Assembly (NCBI GenBank): GCA_964408185.1
Contig: CAYOYK010000016.1
Location: 1-53,618, forward strand
Direction of reading: 5' to 3'
Origin: CAYOYK01 sp964408185
GTDB taxonomy: Bacteria > Bacillota > Clostridia > Christensenellales > Aristaeellaceae
Length of the DNA: 53,618 nucleotides
In this document: in pieces, positions 32,277-39,432 of the stretch
Numbering within the stretch: the first letter of the stretch is position 1
How the letters are laid out: each line of letters begins with the position of its first letter
Notes under the pieces: generated by a model
Databases searched by the model: none
What the model saw: the letters and a program-made list of their open reading frames with translations, nothing else
What the model was told of the DNA's origin: nothing
Position numbers and translations under genes: made by a program

Positions 32277-33491
32277 ATGGAGAAAGCAAAAAAACCGCGC
32301 TGGGGACTGGTGGTTTGCTTCGCGCTGGCGTGCGCGGCGCTGCTGTATGCCTATTGCGGCCTGAGGGCGATCCCCGATCGGCTGCAATACGTCTGGCCGG
32401 CTCCCGCGCAGGTGGCCGCCGCGGACGACAGCGGCACGACGAGCAACGCCGGACTCGCGGATACGCGCGGGCTGATGGAGGCCTTCCGCACGGCGACAAG
32501 CGGCGCGCTGGAGGGCACGACGCTCTACGCCATCAGCGATGGCTGCACGCTTGCGCCCGTGAGCGAGGACGGCGAGAGCGCCGTGTGCCGCTTGGAGGCC
32601 GTGAATGACGATTACTTCGCGCTGCACGCGTTCACGCTGCTCACGGGCCGCCTGCCCTATCCCGACGAGCTGAAAACCGGAGAGCGCGTCGTTTTGCTGG
32701 ACGAGCGGCTTGCCGTGGCGCTTTTCCGCTATGCCGAGCCTACCGGCCGGCGCGTGACACTCGGCACGGAGACCTACCGCGTGGTGGGCATTGTCAAGCG
32801 GGACAAGCAGGTGGGCGACCATCAGGAGTACAGCGCGTGGATCAGCTACCGCGCGGCGGAGGTCAGCGATCTTTCGCTGAGCGCGCTGTGCGTGGAGAGC
32901 GCCCCGGTGCCCGGCAGCGGCGCGCTGGCGGCGTTCCAATCGTCCATCACGGCGCTGGGCGGAGGCGGCACGGTCATCAGCCTGCCCAAACAGAAGATGA
33001 ACGCGGCGCTGCCCCTGAGGCTGCTGCTGTGCGTGCTGGGCGGAGCGATCGGGCTGCTGTGGATCGGGCGGATGGTCCGCACGACGCGCGCCGCGATCAA
33101 GGGCGTGCGCGCTCGGCTGAGGAACGAGTATTTCGCGCACTTCTGGTGGCGCTCGGTTCTGCGGGGGCTGCTGCTGGTGTTGGGCTTCGCGGCCGGGATT
33201 GCCGCGCTGGCGCTCGTGTTCTGGCAGCTGATCGAGCCCGTGTATACCTTCCCGGAGTGGGTGCCCGCCGTGCTGGTGGAGCCGAAGGATATCGCCGCCG
33301 CGTTCTGGAACGTATGGCAGCCCGGAGCCACGGTTGCGGAGTACCGCTCGCCCGAATGGCTGCATGTGCAGTTTTATCAAACGATACTGGCGTGGAGCGC
33401 GGGAGCCTGCGCGCTGTTTGGCGGCGCGCTGTTCATGAGGACGCTGGGCTGGCTGCGCGAGCGCCTGCCCAATAAGGAGGCCGAGCTCTGA
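32277..33491 (+). CDS. MacB-like periplasmic-core/FtsX-type permease
   Basis: 404-residue membrane protein, ATG 32277 two bases after the adaptor's stop. One N-terminal helix (residues 10-28), then an extracytoplasmic MacB_PCD-like domain (about 30-240) with LLTGRLPYPDELKTGERVVLLDERLA-type sequence (shortened: LLTGRLPYPDE, VLLDERLAVALF) and GTETYRVVGIVK, which is the classic core of MacB/LolC proteins. Three further helices follow (about 250-275, 300-330, 370-395), giving the four-helix FtsX topology. No nucleotide-binding domain is fused and no MacB-type ATPase gene is adjacent. Its partner is the adaptor just upstream; together they resemble an export or mechanotransmission module. The stop overlaps the next start (TGATG). 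Confidence 0.8.
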   Translation: MEKAKKPRWGLVVCFALACAALLYAYCGLRAIPDRLQYVWPAPAQVAAADDSGTTSNAGLADTRGLMEAFRTATSGALEGTTLYAISDGCTLAPVSEDGESAVCRLEAVNDDYFALHAFTLLTGRLPYPDELKTGERVVLLDERLAVALFRYAEPTGRRVTLGTETYRVVGIVKRDKQVGDHQEYSAWISYRAAEVSDLSLSALCVESAPVPGSGALAAFQSSITALGGGGTVISLPKQKMNAALPLRLLLCVLGGAIGLLWIGRMVRTTRAAIKGVRARLRNEYFAHFWWRSVLRGLLLVLGFAAGIAALALVFWQLIEPVYTFPEWVPAVLVEPKDIAAAFWNVWQPGATVAEYRSPEWLHVQFYQTILAWSAGACALFGGALFMRTLGWLRERLPNKEAEL

Positions 33492-34039
33492 TGGGGATTG
33501 TGACAAGGCTGCTGCTCAAGCCCGCAACGCTGCGCGCGCTTACGGAGGCCCGCGGCATTCTGGCGGAGGAAACGCCTCTGCGCAAGGACTGCGGCGGCGT
33601 GTGCGGCGCGGCCTGCTGCCAGCCCGATGAGTCCGGCGAGAACGGCATGCTGCTTTTTCCCTACGAGGAATGCTTTTACCGCAAGCCGATCGAGGGCTTT
33701 GCATATCATCTGGTGAACGACGATACGCTGTATAAGGGCGGCAAGCGGCTGGTCTGCGAGGGCTCGTGCCCGCGCGACGCCCGCCCGCTGGCCTGCCGAT
33801 TGTTCCCGCTGCGTCTGCGCGTGCTCTGCGACGAGTCCGGCACGCATACCCGCGCCGAGCTTGACGCGCGCGCGTGGGCCGTCTGCCCGCTGTGTGAGGA
33901 CGGCGTGCGCGGGCTGAGCCAATCGTTTGTCGCTGCCTGCGAGCGCGCGGGGGATGTGATGGCGCGGCGGGTCTGCCTGCTGGAGACGCTCTACCGCGAG
34001 CAGGAGCTGATCGACGCAATGAAGGGTGCGCTTGGCTGA
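33491..34039 (+). CDS. Cysteine-cluster protein (YkgJ-like)
   Basis: 182-residue soluble protein with a Cys pattern resembling YkgJ-family putative metal or Fe-S binding proteins. Seen: CGGVCGAACC near residues 34-43, CEGSCPRDARPLACRLFPLR near 89-108, and a later CPLCEDG near 132-138, eleven or so cysteines in all. ATG 33491 overlaps the stop of the MacB-like gene, so it is coupled to that operon as its last gene. The family is uncharacterised biochemically; roles in maturation or redox are guesses. Downstream lies the 138-bp repeat spacer rather than a classical terminator. Confidence 0.75.
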   Translation: MGIVTRLLLKPATLRALTEARGILAEETPLRKDCGGVCGAACCQPDESGENGMLLFPYEECFYRKPIEGFAYHLVNDDTLYKGGKRLVCEGSCPRDARPLACRLFPLRLRVLCDESGTHTRAELDARAWAVCPLCEDGVRGLSQSFVAACERAGDVMARRVCLLETLYREQELIDAMKGALG

Positions 34040-34327
34040 CGGCGGCAGCGTGCCAGTAACCCGGCGCGCCTCCACCCGGAGGTGCAGGGGGCGCTGCCCC
34101 CTGCCGGGGCGCGGGACAGCGCCCCGCATGCCCGCGCAGCGGCGAACCAAGCGAGCGAACCAGCGCAGCGCGGTTCGCGGCGGCAGCGCGCCAGTAACCC
34201 GGCGCGCCTCCACCCGGAGATGCAGGGGGTACTGCCCCCTGCCGGGGCGCGGGGCAGCGCCCCGCATGCCCGCGCAGCGGCGCGCCAAGCGAGCGAACCA
34301 GCGCAGCGCGGTTCGCGGCGGCAGCAC
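34040..34327. repeat. Tandem 138-bp hairpin-rich spacer element, two copies plus start of a third
   Basis: GCCAGTAACCC begins at 34052 and again at 34190, and GGCGGCAGC recurs at 34316-34324, all at 138-base spacing. The two copies differ at only about ten positions. Each contains CCTCC/GGAGG, GCAGGGGG/CCCCCTGC and GGGGCGC/GCGCCCC stem-loops in a row, then GCGGCGaaCCAAGCGAGCGAACC. Although 138 is a multiple of 3, no ribosome binding site or plausible protein is present. A diverged relative lies at 23325. Confidence 0.9.
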
Positions 34328-34350
34328 GCAGAAAGGGCTTTGCTAATCAC

Positions 34351-34733
34351 TTTGGCCGCTGGGCTTGCCCGGCGGCTCGGTCCGCCGAACCCCCGTGAGG
34401 GGTTTGGGGAGCCGCGCTCCCCAAATGGATTCCGCCTTCAGCGACATGTGCAGCGAGGGAAGCGTGTGTCCAGTGGACACATCGCCGAAGGCGATAGCGA
34501 CCCGATGCTGAGACGTTTTGGGGAGCATAGCGACCGACAGGGAGCTAGGCGACCACAAAACGGACGGAAGGCGGCGGCGTTGCGAAGCAACGCTTCCCTA
34601 CGTTTTTCACCGGCCGCGTTCTGTGAGGGAGGCCTTCTGCCGACCGAACAGGTTGCAGGCGAAAAGCGCAAGCGTCACAAAAGTGGCAGAGCCACTTTTG
34701 TGATTCTTTGGCCGCTGGGCTTGCCCGGCGGCT
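34351..34733. repeat. Block flanked by perfect 27-bp direct repeats, rich in palindromes
   Basis: The same 27 bases (TTTGGCCGCTGGGCTTGCCC plus GGCGGCT) occur at 34351-34377 and 34707-34733. Each repeat is itself a GCCGCTGGGC/GCCCGGCGGC hairpin. Between them lie TTTGGGGAGC/GCTCCCCAAA (about 34404-34426), GTGTCCA/TGGACAC, GCGTTGC/GCAACGC and the 13-bp hairpin at 34675. No gene is supportable inside it; short open frames on the minus strand lack start signals. Confidence 0.8.
34675..34703 (-). terminator. Perfect 13-bp hairpin, likely terminator for the holin-family gene
   Basis: TCACAAAAGTGGC (34675-34687) pairs with GCCACTTTTGTGA (34691-34703) across an AGA loop. On the minus strand the descending arm ends in TTTTGTGA. 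It lies 35 bases past the minus-strand stop codon at 34738. A second hairpin (34711-34732) followed by TTTT faces the plus strand. Confidence 0.65.
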
Positions 34734-34737
34734 TTTG

Positions 34738-35274
34738 CTATGCGGAGGGAGAAATGCCGGACGCGCCGTCGGGGACGCTCTCGTCGGCTGTGTCCGCCGA
34801 GCCTGCCGCTTCGCCGCCCGCGCCGATTTTCCCGCGCGCGCTCTGACGCTCTCGGCCCAGCTCCTCCAGCGAGTCCCGCAGCTTGCCCGGAATCGGCACG
34901 CCGCACGCGGATAGGTTCTCCAGCAGCGAGAGGCCCTCGTTGCTGACGTAGAACCACGTTACGGCGGTCTGGAACATCGCGTGCCCGTCGCCGATGTATC
35001 GGTCGAGCGCATAGCCGATCAATACCACCAGCAGCATCAGCGCCTTGCGCAGCAGACCCAGCATGCCCGCGCGGCTGCTCAGGCCGCCGCGCTCGGTCTT
35101 ATTGCTCCGGCGGCAGACGGCCGCCGCCAGCCCGCTGAGGTAATCCGCCACCATCAGCGCGAGCAGCAGCAAAATAGCCGGGTTGTTTCCCGCCGCCATC
35201 CCCGCCAGAAGCCCGGAGATCAGCCCCGCGCCGCGCAGCAGCAAATCCCATGTGTGCCTTAAAAAGCCGTTCAT
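34738..35274 (-). CDS. Phage holin-family (toxin secretion/lysis) membrane protein, orphan
   Basis: Small membrane protein of the holin family represented by phage holins and TcdE/UtxA. ATG 35274 (178 residues) follows GAGGTGG; an open frame extends upstream without a start signal. Three hydrophobic segments: about residues 12-30, 32-52 with LLLALMVADYLSGLAAAV, and 72-92 with LLRKALMLLVVLIGYALD. The family-typical linker CRRSNKTERGGLSSRAG and the downstream TAVTWFYVSNEGLSLLENL and GVPIPGKLRDSLEEL segments are present. The last 45 residues are a low-complexity Gly/Ala/Ser/Glu tail. No endolysin or other phage gene is near, so it is either domesticated or a phage remnant. Confidence 0.85.
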   Translation of the reverse strand: MNGFLRHTWDLLLRGAGLISGLLAGMAAGNNPAILLLLALMVADYLSGLAAAVCRRSNKTERGGLSSRAGMLGLLRKALMLLVVLIGYALDRYIGDGHAMFQTAVTWFYVSNEGLSLLENLSACGVPIPGKLRDSLEELGRERQSARGKIGAGGEAAGSADTADESVPDGASGISPSA

Positions 35275-35403
35275 CGCGCCACCTCTTGCGCAAAAGGGTA
35301 TGCGGCGGAGAATGGAAATATCGCGCAGCGAAAACAAAAGAAAAATCATAAAATAAATAGAAATAAAGCAAAATATAGAGAAAATACAAATGAAACGAGG
35401 AAA

Positions 35404-35446
35404 TCTGACCTAGTTTGACCAATATACAAATTGGCTATCTTTGACC
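35404..35446. promoter_or_regulatory. CtsR-type heat-shock operator upstream of hsp20
   Basis: TCTGACC (35404-35410), a 3-base spacer and TTTGACC (35414-35420); on the minus strand this reads GGTCAAA-CTA-GGTCAGA, matching the CtsR direct-heptad consensus GGTCAAA-NAN-GGTCAAA with one mismatch in the second heptad. A further exact heptad TTTGACC lies at 35440-35446 inside the probable promoter spacer. Confidence 0.75.
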
Positions 35447-35459
35447 TATGGTGTATCCT
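35431..35459 (+). promoter_or_regulatory. Probable hsp20 promoter
   Basis: TTGGCT (35431-35436), 17-base spacer, TATCCT (35454-35459). The third CtsR heptad lies within the spacer. An A-rich tract at 35330-35402 upstream may act as an UP element; 35275-35403 holds no gene. Confidence 0.5.
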
Positions 35460-35539
35460 ACAATCACGGTTTGGGAATGAGCCAAGCCGATACGCAAACC
35501 AACAACGGCTGATCGCCGGACTTTGAAGGAGGATGCCTT

Positions 35540-36001
35540 ATGTATACCATCGTACCGTTTACCAACCATCACGAGGTGCGCCGCTCGCCCATGAACGCTT
35601 TGTTTGACGATCGCTTTTTCCGCTCGTTCTTTGACATGAGCGATATGGTCGGCGCCGCGGGCTTCCGCGTGGACGTGCGCGAGGAAGAAGATTGCTACAA
35701 GCTGGAGGCGGAGCTGCCCGGCGTCACTAAGGACAAGCTGAACCTCAACATCGACGACGACGCGCTGGTTATCAGCGCCGACCTGAACGAGGAGAAGAAG
35801 GAAGAGAAGCGCGGCTATCTGTACAGCGAGCGCCGTACCGGCCACGTGGAACGCCGCTTCAATTTGGAGGGTGTCAATCAGGAGGGCATCACCGCCGACT
35901 ACAAGGACGGCGTGCTGGAGGTCACACTGCCCAAGCTCCAGCCTGAGGAGAAAAAGGAGACCAAGCGCGCCATTGCCATTGGCGACGGCAAGGCCGAGTA
36001 A
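35540..36001 (+). CDS. Small heat-shock protein Hsp20 (alpha-crystallin family)
   Basis: ATP-independent holdase chaperone, 153 residues. ATG 35540 follows GAAGGAGGATG. The N-terminal arm (residues 1-40) is aromatic-rich (LFDDRFFRSFFDM); the alpha-crystallin domain runs from about 42 to 135 with FRVDVREEEDCYKLEAELPGV near 42-62 (shown in part as YKLEAELPGV), LVISAD, GYLYSERRTGHVERRFNL, and ITADYKDGVLEVTLPK near 117-132, the canonical A-x-x-x-n-GvL motif. The C-terminal tail is short and lacks a clear I-x-I. Regulation by CtsR is predicted from the operator upstream. Monocistronic with its own terminator. Confidence 0.95.
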   Translation: MYTIVPFTNHHEVRRSPMNALFDDRFFRSFFDMSDMVGAAGFRVDVREEEDCYKLEAELPGVTKDKLNLNIDDDALVISADLNEEKKEEKRGYLYSERRTGHVERRFNLEGVNQEGITADYKDGVLEVTLPKLQPEEKKETKRAIAIGDGKAE

Positions 36002-36014
36002 CCCATATAAAAGC

Positions 36015-36048
36015 AAGGCCCGGAACGGATAACCCGCTCCGGGCCTTT
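36015..36048 (+). terminator. Terminator after hsp20
   Basis: AAGGCCCGGA (36015-36024) pairs with TCCGGGCCTT (36038-36047); the T-run is short (TTT). Fourteen bases after the stop. Confidence 0.7.
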
Positions 36049-36160
36049 GGCGTGCGGGGGAAACTGCCTTTCCGGCCCGGTATGTAATGCGGAAAAGGGA
36101 AAGGGCAAGCCAAAGCCGTCGGCTCTTCACAGTTTGTTTACAGCGCGGGCGCGGCGGTGA

Positions 36161-36169
36161 TGGTATAAT
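36161..36169 (+). promoter_or_regulatory. Extended -10 promoter of the Gld-like ABC cluster
   Basis: TGG then TATAAT (36164-36169), 48 bases before the GTG at 36217. No well-spaced -35 box; TTTACA lies 21 bases away. Confidence 0.6.
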
Positions 36170-36216
36170 ACATCCGTCGAGTCAGATCGACAATGAGACC
36201 GGGGGAGGCGCGGCGC

Positions 36217-37143
36217 GTGATAGAGGTTTGTCATGTAACAAAGAAATACGGCGCTACCGCCGCGCTTGCGGATGTGAGCCTCCGGGCGGAGCCGGGGCGC
36301 ATTTTGGGCCTGCTGGGGCAGAACGGCGCGGGCAAGACCACGCTGCTCAGCATCATGACGGGCTTTCTGGCCGCTACGGACGGCCATGTGACCATCGACG
36401 GGCTCGACCCGCTGCTGGCCCCGGAGCAGGCGCGCCGTCTGCTGGGCTACATGCCGGAGCTGCCGCCCCTGTACGACGAGATGACCGTGCTGGAATACCT
36501 CCGCTTCGCAGCCTCGCTCAAGCGCGTCGCTAAGGCGAGCGTCGCCCCGCACGTAAACGAGGTAATGGAAAAGACAGGCGTGGCCTCCATGCGCGCGCGA
36601 AAGCTGGTCAATTTAAGCAAGGGCTACCGCCAGCGCGTCAATTTGGCGCAGGCCCTGTGCGGCGACCCGCCCGTGCTGCTGCTTGACGAGCCCACCAGCG
36701 GCCTCGACCCCAAGCAGATCATTGAGATTCGCGGGCTCATCCGGCGGCTGGCCAAGCGGCATACCATCGTGTTTTCCTCGCACATACTGGGCGAGGTGCA
36801 GCAGCTCTGCGACCGCGTGGTGATCCTCCATCAGGGACGGGTGAGGCTGGACGCCGCCCTGAGCGAAATGGGCGACCCGGATACGGTGCAGGTGCTCGTA
36901 ACCGCGCTTGCGCCGCAAAAGCGCTTTGACGAGGCGCTCGCGCAGCTACCGGGGTTCAGGAGCGTCAGCGTGGTGGACGCGCGGGAGCATGCCACCACCG
37001 CGCAGCTCACATTCCACGGGCAGGAGCTGCCGGAGGAGGCCGTCTTTGAGCTGTTCAGCGCACGGGGGCTGACGCTGACGCAGCTGACCCGCAGCCGGGA
37101 CACGCTGGAGAATGTGTTTTTGCAGGCGACAGCCAACGATTGA
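36217..37143 (+). CDS. ABC transporter ATP-binding protein (GldA-like)
   Basis: Single ABC ATPase of the ABC-2/GldA type, 308 residues from GTG 36217, which follows GGGGGAGG by 8 bases; an ATG 8 codons upstream has no binding site. Walker A GQNGAGKTT near residues 35-43, Q-loop GYMPELPPLYDEM near 79-91, signature LSKGYRQR (degenerate LSGGQxQR) near 135-142, Walker B VLLLDEPTSGLDP near 155-167, and the switch His in FSSHIL. The C-terminal 90 residues form the additional domain of GldA/NatA-type ATPases. First gene of a four-gene cluster with a permease, a GldG-like protein and a DUF4340 protein. Confidence 0.92.
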   Translation: MIEVCHVTKKYGATAALADVSLRAEPGRILGLLGQNGAGKTTLLSIMTGFLAATDGHVTIDGLDPLLAPEQARRLLGYMPELPPLYDEMTVLEYLRFAASLKRVAKASVAPHVNEVMEKTGVASMRARKLVNLSKGYRQRVNLAQALCGDPPVLLLDEPTSGLDPKQIIEIRGLIRRLAKRHTIVFSSHILGEVQQLCDRVVILHQGRVRLDAALSEMGDPDTVQVLVTALAPQKRFDEALAQLPGFRSVSVVDAREHATTAQLTFHGQELPEEAVFELFSARGLTLTQLTRSRDTLENVFLQATAND

Positions 37144-37170
37144 CCGCATACACGGAAGGGAGGCCCGCCG

Positions 37171-37890
37171 ATGAGGGCGATCTGCAAGCGCGAGCTGATG
37201 AGCTATTTTCACACGCCGGTGGGCTATGTGTTTACCGGCGTGTTTTTGGCGCTCGCGGGCTGGCTGTTCTACGCGCAGTGCTTACAGGGGCTGAGCGGCG
37301 ACCTGCTGCTGTACTTAAGCTGGCTTACGCTGCTGCTCATGCTGCTGCTGCCCGTGCTGACCATGCGCCTCCTGTGCGAGGAGCGCCTCAAGCGCACGGA
37401 CAGAATGCTCTTTACCAGCCCGCTTTCGCTGACCAAGATCGTGCTGGGCAAGTTTACCGCCGCCGCGATGGTCATGCTGATCACCATCGCGCTGACCAAC
37501 GTGTATGTGCTCATCATCGGGATCTACGGCACGGTGTTCGCGGGAGAGTGGTTTGTGGGCTACTTGGGGCTTTGCTTGCAGGGGCTTAGCTTTTTGGCGC
37601 TGGACATGCTGGTCACCTGCTTCGCGGGCAGTCAGGTCACGGCGGCTATCAGCGCGTTTGCCGTCAACCTCGCGCTGTGGATGGCCGATCTGCTGGCCGA
37701 TAGCGTCGGCGTCGATTGGCTGGCAAGCTCGCTCAATTTCATCAGCCTGTACGACCGCTATCGGCCCTTCACGCTGGGGCAGCTCAGCTATGCGAGCGTG
37801 GCGTTCTTTGTCAGCTTTGTCGCCGTGTGCCTGACGATTACGGTGCATGTGCTGGATGCGCGCCGGTTTGGCGGGGGAGGCAGCGTATGA
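37171..37890 (+). CDS. ABC-2 type permease (GldF-like)
   Basis: Six-helix ABC-2 membrane subunit of 239 residues. ATG 37171 follows GGAAGGGAGG. The start RAICKRELMSYFHTPVGYVF is the hallmark of GldF-type permeases (ABC-2 proteins beginning with a KRElxsyFxsPiayv motif). Helices: about 20-38, 48-68, 100-125, 135-160, 165-185, 205-230. The cytoplasmic loop CEERLKRTDRMLFTSPLS near 69-86 matches the family's EErrxGTxElLLTsPl. It partners with the ATPase upstream; its stop overlaps the start of the GldG-like gene by 4 bases. The substrate is unknown; in gliding Bacteroidetes GldAFG is linked to motility, but this is not a gliding lineage. Confidence 0.9.
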   Translation: MRAICKRELMSYFHTPVGYVFTGVFLALAGWLFYAQCLQGLSGDLLLYLSWLTLLLMLLLPVLTMRLLCEERLKRTDRMLFTSPLSLTKIVLGKFTAAAMVMLITIALTNVYVLIIGIYGTVFAGEWFVGYLGLCLQGLSFLALDMLVTCFAGSQVTAAISAFAVNLALWMADLLADSVGVDWLASSLNFISLYDRYRPFTLGQLSYASVAFFVSFVAVCLTITVHVLDARRFGGGGSV

Positions 37891-39422
37891 GCAAGCGGAG
37901 CCTGCCAAGCCGCGCTCTGGCGGCGATTGCGGTTTTCTTTGGGAAAATGGGCGCGGGCATGGGCGGATGCTTCCGCGGGCTTGCGCGCGCGCTGCGCAAG
38001 CCCAAGTGGCGGCACGGCGGCCTGAGCCTGCTGCTGCTCCTTGTGCTGCTGACGGCCGCGACGCTCATCAACGTGGGCGTGAGCACGCTGGAGGACGAGT
38101 ATAGCTGGCGGCGCGACTATTCCTTCAACCAGTACGCCACCACCAGCGAGGATACCGCGCGCGTGCTGTCTACGCTGACGCAGGATGTGGACGTGTATGC
38201 TTTTTACTCCAGCGGGGACGAGGACGAGCAGCTTTTTGAGGTGCTCAGCCGCTATCGGGCGCAAAGCGAGCATGTGCGGGTACACCTGACGGATATCGCC
38301 AAGAATCCCGGCCTGCTGACGCAGTACGCCAACGCCTCGGACGGCTCGCCGGAGTCCGGCAGCGTGGTGGTGGACTGCGCGGGCACCGGCCGCTACAAGC
38401 TGCTGAATTACAGCCAGTTTGTCAGCCAAGGCTACAATATCGATTCCGGCGCGATTGAGATAGAGGGCGTGGCGTACGAGAAGCGCATTACCGAGGCAAT
38501 TGTGTATGTGACAGAGGCGACCGTGCCCGTGGTGGGCTTTGCGCAGAGCCATGGCGAGCTGACCATGGAGGAGCTGGCCAATTTTGTGGACCTGCTGACC
38601 AGCAACATCTACGATACGCAGGCGCTCTCCGCCCTGACCGACGAGGCCCTCGCGGGGGTGGATCTGCTGGTGTTCGCGTCGCCCACCAAGGACCTGACGG
38701 CCACGGAGCTTGAGGCGCTCAAGACCTATCTGGAGAACGGCGGCGACCTGCTGATCTCCCGCGATTATACCGATTCCCTCAATCTGCCCAACTACCTGAG
38801 CCTGCTGCAAAACTACGGGATCACCCCGCTCAACGGCGTGATGGTGGCGGATGAAAGCGACGCGGAGTCCTACTCCGGGGAGCGCGTCTACCTGCTGCCC
38901 TATATGAATCAGGTGGATTTTACCCTGCCGCTGATCGCCAACAGCATGGATGTGCTCATGCTGCCCGGCTCCAGCGCCTTTGCCGTGCAGGAGGAGACGG
39001 ACGGCTCGCTGTCCGTGGCCGCCGTGCTCACCGCGGCCGATAGCGCCTACCTGCGCTCGCCTGAGAACGGCGCGGGGCTGGACAAGCAGACGGGAGACCT
39101 GAGCGGGGGGCTCTGCGTGGGCGCTTACGCGCACAGAATGCACGCCAACGGCAACGTGTCGCGCGTGTTCGCCATTGGGTGCAGCGCCGCCCTGACCGAG
39201 GAAACCCTCTACCAGAGCACATTCATCCAAGAATTCTGGATCTCCCTCATGGGCGACTTGATGCCGCAAAAGACCGTATCGCTGGATATCATCGCCAAGG
39301 CGGCGTTCCGGCCAAACCTCACCGTGGGCAGCCAGACGCTGGGCGTCGCGCTGATTATCGCCCTGCCCCTGCTGGTGCTGGCGGCGGCGCTCATCGTGCT
39401 GCTGCCGCGCCGCAACCGTTAG
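37887..39422 (+). CDS. GldG-like auxiliary ABC component
   Basis: 511-residue membrane protein of the GldG/ABC_transp_aux type. A cytoplasmic N-terminus with an initial basic segment, one helix near residues 44-65 (GGLSLLLLLVLLTAATLINVGVS, seen from residue 44), then an extracytoplasmic domain with the family's YSFNQYATTSEDTARVL, VDVYAFYSSGDED, and the DUF-like GldG core VVGFAQSHGE, DLLVFASPTKDLTATELEALKTYLENGGDLLIS (shortened: LLVFASPTKD, YLENGGDLLIS). A final helix at about 484-505 ends in LPRRNR. Start ATG overlaps the permease stop. With GldA/GldF-like proteins it forms a defined ABC complex whose substrate is unknown. Confidence 0.88.
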   Translation: MSKRSLPSRALAAIAVFFGKMGAGMGGCFRGLARALRKPKWRHGGLSLLLLLVLLTAATLINVGVSTLEDEYSWRRDYSFNQYATTSEDTARVLSTLTQDVDVYAFYSSGDEDEQLFEVLSRYRAQSEHVRVHLTDIAKNPGLLTQYANASDGSPESGSVVVDCAGTGRYKLLNYSQFVSQGYNIDSGAIEIEGVAYEKRITEAIVYVTEATVPVVGFAQSHGELTMEELANFVDLLTSNIYDTQALSALTDEALAGVDLLVFASPTKDLTATELEALKTYLENGGDLLISRDYTDSLNLPNYLSLLQNYGITPLNGVMVADESDAESYSGERVYLLPYMNQVDFTLPLIANSMDVLMLPGSSAFAVQEETDGSLSVAAVLTAADSAYLRSPENGAGLDKQTGDLSGGLCVGAYAHRMHANGNVSRVFAIGCSAALTEETLYQSTFIQEFWISLMGDLMPQKTVSLDIIAKAAFRPNLTVGSQTLGVALIIALPLLVLAAALIVLLPRRNR

Positions 39423-39432
39423 GAGGGCAAGC

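Noticed and set aside
34026..34346. Open frame of about 106 codons through the 138-bp repeats
   Set aside because: Arg/Ala/Pro-rich translation with no ribosome binding site, overlapping hairpin elements related to a non-coding copy at 23.3 kb.
34343..34671. Short minus-strand frames inside the block between the 27-bp repeats
   Set aside because: No start signals, dense palindromes, and translations without domain features; better explained as repeat DNA.
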